Source of the DNA: a virus
Virus record (IMG/VR): IMGVR_UViG_3300008108_000332
Coordinates: 1 to 43,240 of that record
Reading direction: 5' to 3' (one strand)
Length of the DNA stretch: 43,240 bases
Position 1 is the stretch's first letter; every line of letters begins with the position of its first letter. The notes under the pieces were generated by a model. That model ran no database searches, was not told the origin of the DNA, and worked only from the letters and a program-made list of their open reading frames with translations. Shown one piece after another: positions 16,205 through 22,273 of the stretch. Made by a program: the position numbers and the translations under genes.

Positions 16205-17727
16205 ATAATGGTCACTCTTGTTTTTGTGCTGCCATGTCTTTTATGGGGTTTTGTTTTGGCATATTGTAGCCCACCTACCATATAAAGCAAAGCGTCAATA
16301 TGATGGTCATTGCCGTCTTGCAACACATTATTTTTATAAGAATAGGTGCGAATTTCATTCAGAAGTCCGCGACATTCTTTTGATATTTTGAGTGTGCCAT
16401 TGGCAAGGCGTTGGTAAACGTCATGGACGCGGGCAGGCTTGTCTCTCTTTTCAGCATTCACCATCGTTATGGCGTGAATGGACGACTGCTCGTAAAGGTC
16501 TCTCAAGGAGTTGCCTGTCTCAACGCTTTTCTTGTTCCCTGACGTATCAGCCACAATCGTAGCCCACTTAAAAGCTTGTGCCTGCTTCATTTGCAGAAGG
16601 TCATAGATGATTTCATTGGGTCTTTTCTGCCTGACCGCATATTCAAAGTAAACGTACAGCGTTTCCTTTGTTCTGTCGAAAGCTCCCAGCAAAATAACAT
16701 CAAGGTCATTTCCCTCTCCAAAGTCCATTCCGCCAAGATGGGGAAAATGACTTGGAAAATCGAACGGGGCATAGGTTATAGCCTGCTCCAGCAAAGGAAA
16801 GACAAGACCTGATCCTATAATGGGAATGCCTGTACTTCTCGCCTGACGCTCATGGGCAGGCCATGAAGCAATCATCCGTTTCTTCTCTTCTTCGCTCAAG
16901 TGGGGCGCATCATCCAGTGATGCTGTAATATATACTCTCCCCTCGTAAATCTCTTTGGGAGATAAGGCGTATTGCCTGTTTTTAATAATCCTGACGCCAT
17001 CCACATCAATCTCTTCTTCTTCAATACGCTCCGTCACGTACAAAAAGAATTCTGACAACTCAACACAAGTCGAAGAAATGACCATCATAGACTTATCGCC
17101 AGCCGATGTTTGCGTAATACGGGTATTCGCTTCATTGAGAACATTCATGGGCGGTGGTTCGTCAATCCAAATGAAAGAGACGTTTTCACCCGTCCATGAG
17201 GATTGACTATTCTTTTTCTCAACACCGCCGTCACAGGTTTTCAATTCAAGGATTGTGATACCCCCTAAAGCATTCCTGATATGAAATTCATTGCTCGTAT
17301 GATTTTTGTACTCAACAAGCGAAGAATGAATAAAAGGCGGGAATCCTTTTTGGCTATGAAACAACCCACGCCTTAACCTGAGTAAATCTTTGGAAGAGCG
17401 TCCACCCACCCAAATCACCATATCCTTGCTTGTATAGCGGTAACCTTCCCACCAATCAGGATAAGTCAAAGTTGCGTGCATGGCTGTTTCTGCAAAGCAA
17501 GAGACGCTTTTTCCAATGCGGTTAGCTGCCATAAGAAAGCGAACACGAACCTCTGGGACTGCTCCCAGCTTATGAAACTCTTCAAAAACAGGATAGGGTT
17601 TATAGAATTTGAAAAGGATATTGTCTTTTTCTTCTAAATCTTCAATATAATCTCCGACCATCTGACTTCTAATCAGATGGGCAACAGATAATTTATCTAC
17701 CAATTGCTCGATATTTAACGCATTCAT
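16201..17727 (-). CDS. Terminase large subunit
   Basis: A 508-aa DNA-packaging motor. The ATPase domain has a Walker A-like AANRIGKS (K73) and Walker B FIWIDEPPP (about residue 188). The C-terminal RNase-H-like nuclease domain shows acidic motifs GGMDFGEGNDLD (about residue 333), VADTSGNKK and HHIDALLYMVGGL. It docks on the portal, translocates DNA by ATP hydrolysis and cuts at headful. It is flanked by the probable small subunit and the portal gene with 4-base overlaps on both sides. Confidence 0.93.
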   Translation of the reverse strand: MNALNIEQLVDKLSVAHLIRSQMVGDYIEDLEEKDNILFKFYKPYPVFEEFHKLGAVPEVRVRFLMAANRIGKSVSCFAETAMHATLTYPDWWEGYRYTSKDMVIWVGGRSSKDLLRLRRGLFHSQKGFPPFIHSSLVEYKNHTSNEFHIRNALGGITILELKTCDGGVEKKNSQSSWTGENVSFIWIDEPPPMNVLNEANTRITQTSAGDKSMMVISSTCVELSEFFLYVTERIEEEEIDVDGVRIIKNRQYALSPKEIYEGRVYITASLDDAPHLSEEEKKRMIASWPAHERQARSTGIPIIGSGLVFPLLEQAITYAPFDFPSHFPHLGGMDFGEGNDLDVILLGAFDRTKETLYVYFEYAVRQKRPNEIIYDLLQMKQAQAFKWATIVADTSGNKKSVETGNSLRDLYEQSSIHAITMVNAEKRDKPARVHDVYQRLANGTLKISKECRGLLNEIRTYSYKNNVLQDGNDHHIDALLYMVGGLQYAKTKPHKRHGSTKTRVTII

Positions 17728-18113
17728 TCGTTAGGTTCTACCATAGGGCTACCAGAAGAACGATTCTGGATCATTCCCTTAATAATATCTCTAATAGCGT
17801 CATTCATTCTTTTATTTAATTCATCTTCAAATTCGTAAGCCTCTTCTTTAGAAAAGTCATTTTCCTTAAGAATTTCTTTAGTATTATTATAATTAATATT
17901 TATTTCTGTTTCTGATGGAGCCTTAGTCATATAGGATTGAGCAAAGACTTTGACACAAACAGGCTCTAATTTCTCTGCGCCATCGATAATATTTTTTATG
18001 ACTCTTCTGCACTGATCTGGATCACGCTCATAAGCTTCACGGGTCAGCAAAGATCGGTACTCAGCCATCCCTTTTTTTCTTGCATTTGAAGCATTAACAA
18101 TTGATTTATTCAT
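17724..18113 (-). CDS. Probable terminase small subunit
   Basis: A 129-aa charged helical protein directly upstream of the large terminase, overlapping it by 4 bases. It starts MNKSIVNASNARKKGMAEYRSLLTREAYER and has a long acidic helical part (EILKENDFSKEEAYEFEDEL). Small terminases recognise the pac site and vary greatly in sequence. Position and size support the role, while no specific motif proves it. Confidence 0.55.
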   Translation of the reverse strand: MNKSIVNASNARKKGMAEYRSLLTREAYERDPDQCRRVIKNIIDGAEKLEPVCVKVFAQSYMTKAPSETEININYNNTKEILKENDFSKEEAYEFEDELNKRMNDAIRDIIKGMIQNRSSGSPMVEPNE

Positions 18114-18159
18114 CTTAAAAAACTATCAACAGCGAATTTTTTTTCGCAGAATTCCGCCA

Positions 18160-18342
18160 TTAGTCACTCTTCACAAGAGCTTCTGTTTCATCCACAGGCA
18201 CGACCATTTCTACCGCTTCAGCCCTTTGTTTCTTAGCCTTGATTTTCACAGGTTTTTCCTGCGGTACACACTCAGGACATTCATAATTGTGAACAAAGGC
18301 AGGATGATTGTGGTTGTGATATTCACAAACTATTTTGCTCAT
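18160..18342 (-). CDS. Small Cys/His-rich protein
   Basis: A 60-aa protein. The first 25 residues contain CEYHNHNHPAFVHNYECPEC, a possible small zinc-binding knuckle, followed by a lysine-rich stretch (KPVKIKAKKQR). It lies 2 bases after the 91-aa gene and before the terminase genes. Family and function are not recognised. Confidence 0.5.
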   Translation of the reverse strand: MSKIVCEYHNHNHPAFVHNYECPECVPQEKPVKIKAKKQRAEAVEMVVPVDETEALVKSD

Positions 18343-18344
18343 CT

Positions 18345-18620
18345 TTACTCCCCCTTCGTGATGTAGGTGTAAAAGCTCTGTGCCATCGATTTAATCGGCA
18401 AAAATCCATCCCTTTTATACACTGCTAAAGCAGCTTCAAAAGCAATTGCTCTAAAATACTCTTCACGTTGACGAAGATACAATTTTTCGGGATTAACTGG
18501 TATTGTCTCAACAGGCTCTTGACATTGAGCTTTTTCGACAGGTTGCGCCATAGCTTCTGCCCACTTACGCTGTTCTTCCTCTCTGATTGAGAATTGAGGG
18601 AAACCATAACTTTTTTGCAT
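18345..18620 (-). CDS. Hypothetical protein downstream of tRNA-Tyr
   Basis: A 91-aa protein with AAGGA before ATG 18620. The N-terminal part is charged (SIREEEQRKWAEAMAQPVEK). The C-terminal helix-rich part (RQREEYFRAIAFEAALAVYKR, then KSMAQSFYTYITKGE) is hydrophobic and amphipathic. It follows tRNA-Tyr by 18 bases and precedes the Cys/His-rich gene in the same transcription direction. Unknown function. Confidence 0.5.
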   Translation of the reverse strand: MQKSYGFPQFSIREEEQRKWAEAMAQPVEKAQCQEPVETIPVNPEKLYLRQREEYFRAIAFEAALAVYKRDGFLPIKSMAQSFYTYITKGE

Positions 18621-18638
18621 CTTCCATTCCTTTCATAT

Positions 18639-18724
18639 TGGTGGGAGCAGTAGGATTTGAACCTACGTAGACATATGTCGGCAGATTTACAGTCTGCTGC
18701 CTTTGACCACTCGACCATACTCCC
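18639..18724 (-). tRNA. tRNA-Tyr (GUA)
   Basis: An 86-nt class II tRNA with a long variable arm. Acceptor stem GGGAGTA pairs with TGCTCCC (one G-U), followed by discriminator A and encoded CCA. The anticodon loop reads CTGTAAA with anticodon GTA. The T-arm GGTTCAAATCC is intact. It lies in the late operon just downstream of a 60-nt tRNA-like structure. It may supplement host decoding or resist host tRNA cleavage. Confidence 0.93.
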
Positions 18725-18732
18725 ATTTCATT

Positions 18733-18792
18733 TGGCGGGGCGGATTAAATGTTAGTCTCTAACCTTCATTGGGAAGATTGAGATACCGCCCC
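18733..18792 (-). ncRNA. 60-nt tRNA-like element ending in CCA
   Basis: On the minus strand the ends form a perfect 7-bp acceptor-like stem GGGGCGG/CCGCCCC, followed by G and CCA. After TA, TCTCA...GGTTAGAGA resembles a tRNA D-arm, with TCTC/GAGA pairing and the GGTTAGAG motif. An internal hairpin AATCTTC/GAAGGTT (one G-T pair) could also form. There is no normal anticodon arm or T-arm. It ends 8 bases before tRNA-Tyr. It could be a decayed tRNA (acceptor closest to Asp types) or a structured RNA that uses tRNA processing enzymes. Confidence 0.55.
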
Positions 18793-18812
18793 ATAATCTA
18801 ATTTAACGTCTC

Positions 18813-18844
18813 AACTTGGAATATAAAATTTCTTATTCCAAGTT
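18813..18844. repeat. Perfect 11-bp inverted repeat
   Basis: AACTTGGAATA-N10-TATTCCAAGTT, 6 bases beyond the end of the 63-aa gene on the minus strand. It would form a stable stem at the end of that message, but no good T-run follows on either strand. It may be a processing or stabilising stem before the tRNA pair rather than a terminator. Confidence 0.6.
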
Positions 18845-18850
18845 TAATCA

Positions 18851-19042
18851 CTATTTACTAAACTCAACATCAACCCCAAAAACGTCCTTGAGGATTTCCT
18901 CATCTACTTGCTCAACGGGATTATTCGCACCCCATACAAGATGAGCTACATAACCCAAGCATAGCAAGGCTGTCACAATTAACACATGCCAAGAGAACAG
19001 TATCTTTGAAGCAACAGAGAAATATTCACTTATTAATTTCAT
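18851..19042 (-). CDS. Small membrane protein
   Basis: A 63-aa protein with one strong transmembrane segment (ILFSWHVLIVTALLCLGYVAHLVW, residues ~13-36) and an acidic tail, NNPVEQVDEEILKDVFGVDVEF. Proteins with a membrane segment followed by NPVE...GVDVDF-like tails recur in phages and plasmids, function unknown. It starts inside the end of the 43-aa gene (17-base overlap). A holin-like role is possible, since spanins lie upstream in the same operon, but is not shown. Confidence 0.55.
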   Translation of the reverse strand: MKLISEYFSVASKILFSWHVLIVTALLCLGYVAHLVWGANNPVEQVDEEILKDVFGVDVEFSK

Positions 19043-19157
19043 CTTTTAACTGTTTGAAATATTTTTGATACTCGTAATAGTATTGAATATCCTTTGTTCT
19101 CTCCCACAAGTCAAGAAAAGACTGCATTTTAGCCACAAGCTCTTGCTTGTTGATCAT
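19026..19157 (-). CDS. Small helical protein (43 aa)
   Basis: ATG 19157 overlaps the VRR-NUC stop by 4 bases (ATGA) and has AAGGAG upstream. The sequence starts MINKQELVAKMQSFLDLWER and ends YFKQLKDEINK, a charged amphipathic helix. Further upstream the frame is open only as a shadow of the nuclease gene. Function unknown. It is probably translated together with its neighbours. Confidence 0.5.
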   Translation of the reverse strand: MINKQELVAKMQSFLDLWERTKDIQYYYEYQKYFKQLKDEINK

Positions 19158-19555
19158 TTCTCCTTCAACACATTCTTCACGTCTTGCAGAGACCTGCACA
19201 GGTAGTACGGCACTCCCACATTCTCGCACCACTTTTGAACGATTTTTTGGTTCTCGCTTTGAATTCCCTTGTCTGTCTTCACCTCGATAAAGAACCCGCC
19301 CTGTCTTCCCACGAAAACGTAATCTGGTATACCGCATAGTCTCCCCATAAAAGTTAGAATGGCTCCCCCTAGCCCATTGTATTTCCCTAAAAACTGGTTG
19401 GGAACATGAAACCAGACATAGGGGAAGTTTCCTTCAAGGCTAAGACCCTTTAGATACCAAGCTATTTCAACACAGATGGCAGATTCGCCCTTGATGTTCT
19501 TAGGCTGTTTATAGTCTGGAATCATAAGGGGCAGAAGGTAGCTTTGGCTTGCCAT
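19154..19555 (-). CDS. VRR-NUC domain nuclease
   Basis: A 133-aa protein from ATG 19555. An in-frame TTG at 19579 is less likely because the preceding small gene ends at 19567. It has the VRR-NUC core of the PD-(D/E)xK superfamily: ES in KGESAICVEIAWYLKG, WFHVPN, GIPDYVFVGRQGGFFIEVKT (catalytic D and E-x-K), then SENQKIVQKWCENVGVPYYLCRS. Phage VRR-NUC proteins are thought to cut branched DNA, such as Holliday junctions, before packaging. Its place ahead of the terminase genes fits that job. Confidence 0.85.
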   Translation of the reverse strand: MASQSYLLPLMIPDYKQPKNIKGESAICVEIAWYLKGLSLEGNFPYVWFHVPNQFLGKYNGLGGAILTFMGRLCGIPDYVFVGRQGGFFIEVKTDKGIQSENQKIVQKWCENVGVPYYLCRSLQDVKNVLKEK

Positions 19556-19566
19556 TTTACGATCGC

Positions 19567-19665
19567 TTAAAGGTAACAAAAAACATATTTTACAATGAGA
19601 AGAAACGTCATGACGACAGAAGCTCCAAGAATAAAGATAAAAGCAGGGCTATCGTTTTTATGCAC
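19567..19665 (-). CDS. 32-aa single-pass membrane peptide
   Basis: GTG start at 19665 with GAGGAG seven bases upstream. The peptide is almost entirely hydrophobic after six residues (SPAFIFILGASVVMTFLLIV, then KYVFCYL). It overlaps the end of the 67-aa gene and stops 11 bases before the nuclease start, so it fits the operon packing exactly. It sits beside the spanins and could be a holin-like or regulatory membrane peptide. A non-ATG start and small size keep confidence moderate. Confidence 0.45.
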   Translation of the reverse strand: MHKNDSPAFIFILGASVVMTFLLIVKYVFCYL

Positions 19666-19861
19666 TCACATTCTCCTCAAACTTATAAGAAGCTTGAATC
19701 GCCACACATAGAACGCTTCTAATCTCTCTGGGACTCAATCCCTTCGTATCAATGCGGACATCTCCATCTTCCCGCGCAGAAAGAACAACAGATCCAATTT
19801 CCATCGCTTGCTGCTTTTTTGGGAACATGAGAATGTTGTCTTCTTGACACTCTTTAAACAT
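19658..19861 (-). CDS. Hypothetical 67-aa protein
   Basis: Starts at ATG 19861, overlapping the outer spanin stop by 8 bases. Composition is mixed, with SVVLSAREDGDVRIDTKGLSPREIRSV resembling a small beta-alpha fold and no membrane segment. It lies between the spanins and the 32-aa membrane peptide in the same operon. No family recognised. Confidence 0.5.
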   Translation of the reverse strand: MFKECQEDNILMFPKKQQAMEIGSVVLSAREDGDVRIDTKGLSPREIRSVLCVAIQASYKFEENVSA

Positions 19862-20162
19862 CCTTGAGCATTCCTTCTTTGAAGATCATCAGCTTCTTCT
19901 TAAATACCATGATTTTACCCAAATAGTCATACAAATAAACACATTTCTCGTTATCTTTTTCCCCACACATTGCCTTGAGTTCATCGACCAGTTTTGGATG
20001 GGGGCTTGGAAATTGTGGCAGTGTCATGAGGTAAATCCTTTGCATGGCTTGCTTTGGACATTGGGTCGGTACTGCTAATGTTTGACTCCTCTGACAGCCA
20101 GCGGTTAATACTGACCCGATCACAAACAGAACACTCAACATTTGTCTGTTGTGCCATGACAT
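19854..20162 (-). CDS. Outer-membrane spanin lipoprotein (Rz1-like)
   Basis: A 102-aa protein from ATG 20162, mostly nested in another frame within the inner spanin gene, the classic Rz/Rz1 arrangement. It begins MSWHNRQMLSVLFVIGSVLTAGC. A lipoprotein signal ends at Cys23 after LTAG, a slightly non-canonical lipobox. The mature protein begins QRSQTLAVPTQCPKQ and contains a proline-bearing segment (LPQFPSPHPK). It would anchor in the outer membrane and complex with the inner spanin to fuse the membranes during lysis. The frame upstream of 20162 is open but has no typical signal. Confidence 0.75.
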   Translation of the reverse strand: MSWHNRQMLSVLFVIGSVLTAGCQRSQTLAVPTQCPKQAMQRIYLMTLPQFPSPHPKLVDELKAMCGEKDNEKCVYLYDYLGKIMVFKKKLMIFKEGMLKDV

Positions 20163-20355
20163 TTTGAGCTTTTTCCACCAGCGTTTCAACCTGATCCTGA
20201 GTGGCTTTCGCTTGCAATGATACAATCTGAGCATCCCTCGCCTCCTCTTTGGCTTTGCTCTGGCTTCTTTTCAACCAGAATACATACAAACCGCCAATAA
20301 ATGCACCAATCAATAGAATCTTATCCGCAATGAAGGAGTAAAAAGTGGCAATCAT
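19981..20355 (-). CDS. Inner-membrane spanin (Rz-like)
   Basis: A 124-aa protein from ATG 20355. One N-terminal membrane anchor (FIADKILLIGAFIGGLYVFWL, residues 8-28) is followed by a periplasmic coiled coil (RSQSKAKEEARDAQIVSLQAK through EKAQNVMAQ). The upstream in-frame extension to 20475 is unlikely to be translated because it lacks a good ribosome site. The outer spanin gene lies in a different frame within it and extends 127 bases beyond its stop. Together they carry out the last step of Gram-negative lysis. Confidence 0.75.
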   Translation of the reverse strand: MIATFYSFIADKILLIGAFIGGLYVFWLKRSQSKAKEEARDAQIVSLQAKATQDQVETLVEKAQNVMAQQTNVECSVCDRVSINRWLSEESNISSTDPMSKASHAKDLPHDTATISKPPSKTGR

Positions 20356-20513
20356 GGAATTTCTTTCATAAACGATCGTAGGGCAACTTAACATACTCTG
20401 GGCTACCAAACTACCTTTTTTCTCTTTAGTGGCGTTTCTCGTTAATCCTAAGCGGCATATTGTTGATGATTCCACTCGTCTTCTGACTGAATGATCACAG
20501 TATCCTCAATAGG

Positions 20514-20987
20514 CTACTCTTCGATGCTTTGAGAGCTAAATCCTAATTTTCCTAATCCCTCATTCCCCTTGTAAACGTGGTTGGGTGTTGGCTTCGGCTT
20601 TTGGACTTCAACGATCTGCTCTTCAATACCAGCAGTAAAGATGGCTGACGATGCCTTGTAGTTCCCTGCTGATCGAGCAAATTGACCGATTTTTGAAAGG
20701 ACAGCTTGCAATTCATCCTGTTCCTCAGGATAAATCGGTGGCTCTGACCTTGGAATTTTTTCTCCAATGCTGATGATACGTGTCATTTTGTAATCCAACG
20801 ATACCGCAACATCGTGAATAGTAGACCCAAATTTTTTAATAATCTCATCTTTGTAAAATCGACTGGGAGCTTCAATCACCAAGACACCGTAAAGAGGTGA
20901 GTGGATTTTTACTGGTTTCCTCAAAAACCATGCCTCGTAAGCGTCTGCACCAATGCTTTTAATCATTTTTTCTGTAAATCTATACAT
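20514..20987 (-). CDS. DnaA domain I-like protein
   Basis: A 157-aa protein from ATG 20987, with AGGAGAG 8 bases upstream, overlapping the initiator stop by 8 bases. The first ~65 residues (FTEKMIKSIGADAYEAWFLRK, then GVLVIEAPSRFYKDEIIKKFG) match the pattern of DnaA N-terminal domains: helix, Y..WF, beta strand with A-P-S/N-x-F, helix. In DnaA this domain contacts the DnaB helicase and partner proteins. The rest is a low-complexity linker with Pro/Lys. Co-translated with the iteron-bearing initiator, it may recruit host DnaB. Resemblance is by pattern only. Confidence 0.55.
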   Translation of the reverse strand: MYRFTEKMIKSIGADAYEAWFLRKPVKIHSPLYGVLVIEAPSRFYKDEIIKKFGSTIHDVAVSLDYKMTRIISIGEKIPRSEPPIYPEEQDELQAVLSKIGQFARSAGNYKASSAIFTAGIEEQIVEVQKPKPTPNHVYKGNEGLGKLGFSSQSIEE

Positions 20988-21870
20988 AGCAATTCTCTCC
21001 TCTTGCTTCATATTCCTTGCGAATCCTTGCTAACAATTCTTCCTGCTTCTCTTCCTCGGTTTTCTGTTTTGGCTTTTTCTTACCAATCCAATCCTTCCAC
21101 GGATTAATTCTGTGATTCGTTCCCACTTGTTTCTTTGAAATGAAATTATGAGGTCTGATGATGTATTTTGGATCAGTGGGGCGATCATCAACGTAGTAAG
21201 CCCCTGCACAGTCCAAAAAATCATCAAGGGTGTGTTCTCCTAAATCTGACTGCAACTGACCGAAAAATAATGCTCTCGCTTCCTGCTGCTTTGAAAGCGG
21301 GTAATCAGGAAAATTAGCAATCTCTAAAAATTCTTGGAATTTGGAATCTAAAAATTCATTTGATAAACGAGGGGAAGAATCTCCCACTTTGTAAGGGGGT
21401 AGGGGATTTTCTTCTGAGTGTATACTGGGTGCATCTGTATCTGTATATGGAGTTGATGTTTTGCTCACTCCCTGTTTAACGTTTCGACAGAGGCTATTGA
21501 ATTTTTCGACAGAGGGTGTTGAACGTTTCGACACTCCCTCTATCTTCAAGCTATTGATTTCAAAGATGATTTTAGAGTTGCCAGTTTCAACAATTTTTTC
21601 AACGTTCAAAAAATATGGTGTTGATCCATTGAATTTTAAGTTTTCTCTTTTACCTATTTTGAAAAATCCGAGTTTGGCTAATTTAGACCTGATCCGCCGA
21701 ACAGAATGATAGTCACAATGAATTTCATCTGCCATTTCAGAATCTTTTTTATAAACAGCGCCTTTAAAATTTTTCTTCTTAGACCAAGAAAAAATGTTCG
21801 ATAAAAACATGCTCTCAGGAAGAGACAAACCATCAAAATAGTAAACCTTACCACCACAAAAACATTCCAT
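20980..21870 (-). CDS. Replication initiator with internal iterons (lambda O-like layout)
   Basis: A 296-aa protein from ATG 21870. An in-frame TTG at 21888 is less likely. The N-terminal ~90 residues look like a winged helix (KDSEMADEIHCDYHSVRRIRSKLAKLGFFKIGKREN). A low-complexity linker follows, then a helical C-terminal part (EFLEIANFPDYPLSKQQEAR) and a lysine-rich end. Four 22-bp-spaced repeats sit inside the linker-coding part (21452-21533), an arrangement known from lambda gene O, where the origin lies inside the initiator gene. The DnaA domain I-like gene follows in the same operon. It is divergent from an HTH regulator with a shared operator region. Confidence 0.6.
   Translation of the reverse strand: MECFCGGKVYYFDGLSLPESMFLSNIFSWSKKKNFKGAVYKKDSEMADEIHCDYHSVRRIRSKLAKLGFFKIGKRENLKFNGSTPYFLNVEKIVETGNSKIIFEINSLKIEGVSKRSTPSVEKFNSLCRNVKQGVSKTSTPYTDTDAPSIHSEENPLPPYKVGDSSPRLSNEFLDSKFQEFLEIANFPDYPLSKQQEARALFFGQLQSDLGEHTLDDFLDCAGAYYVDDRPTDPKYIIRPHNFISKKQVGTNHRINPWKDWIGKKKPKQKTEEEKQEELLARIRKEYEARGENCYV
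21452..21533. repeat. 22-bp-spaced iteron array (4 units)
   Basis: Units begin at 21452, 21474, 21496 and 21518, exactly 22 bp apart. The 16-bp cores are GTTGATGTTTTGCTCA (degenerate), GTTTAACGTTTCGACA, ATTGAATTTTTCGACA and GTTGAACGTTTCGACA. Because 22 is not a multiple of 3, the repeat cannot come from a protein repeat, so the DNA itself is conserved. Two helical turns per unit is typical of initiator-binding iterons. This is a candidate origin within the initiator gene. Confidence 0.75.
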
Positions 21871-21891
21871 GGCATACCCTTTATTCAATAA

Positions 21892-21951
21892 TATAATTAT
21901 ACTATTAAAAAATAGGTTTTCAATAAGTATTTAATATGATAATAGTACTAT
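21892..21951. promoter_or_regulatory. Divergent promoter/operator region
   Basis: For the initiator (minus strand) a promoter can be read as TTGAAA (21918-21923), a 16-base spacer and TATAAT (21896-21901). The spacer holds CTATT-AAAA-AATAG (21902-21915). A perfect palindrome ATAGTACTAT lies at 21942-21951 nearer the HTH gene. These are plausible operator sites for the divergently encoded XRE regulator. No clear Shine-Dalgarno precedes the HTH gene. Confidence 0.5.
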
Positions 21952-21979
21952 GGGATAATTTAATTATGATATTATCAAT

Positions 21980-22273
21980 ATGGATTTTTTGCAGAAGAAA
22001 AGAAGGCTAAACTTGCTAACGACAAAACAGCTTGCCGATGCTGTAAATATGCCTCAGCCATCCATATCTAACATAGAAAACGATAAAGAACCTTTCGGAA
22101 AAAATCGTGCGAGCCTTCTCTCTAAAGCCCTTAAAATACCTGAAGATGTGATGGCTGTGTATAGGGGACACCTCCCTCAATACGCATACAAGATTTACCG
22201 AGAGAAGCCTGACAAGCTTGAGAAAGCCATAAGGAAGATTGTCAAAAAATTAGAGAAGGAAGACGAAAAATGA
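21980..22273 (+). CDS. XRE-family HTH regulator
   Basis: A 97-aa protein. A Cro/C1-type helix-turn-helix (LTTKQLADAVNMPQPSISNIENDK) is followed by KALKIPEDVMAVYRGHLP and a charged C-terminal helix (KLEKAIRKIVKKLEKEDEK). It is divergent from the replication operon and overlaps the helicase gene by 4 bases (ATGA). The likely role is repression of the intergenic promoters, possibly the lysis-plasmid maintenance switch. No evident ribosome site, so it may be leaderless or weakly translated. Confidence 0.75.
   Translation: MDFLQKKRRLNLLTTKQLADAVNMPQPSISNIENDKEPFGKNRASLLSKALKIPEDVMAVYRGHLPQYAYKIYREKPDKLEKAIRKIVKKLEKEDEK

Noticed and set aside
18733-18792. Plus-strand reading of the tRNA-like element
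   Set aside because: On the plus strand the 3' end lacks CCA and the putative anticodon loop does not fit. The minus strand has the acceptor, G and CCA.
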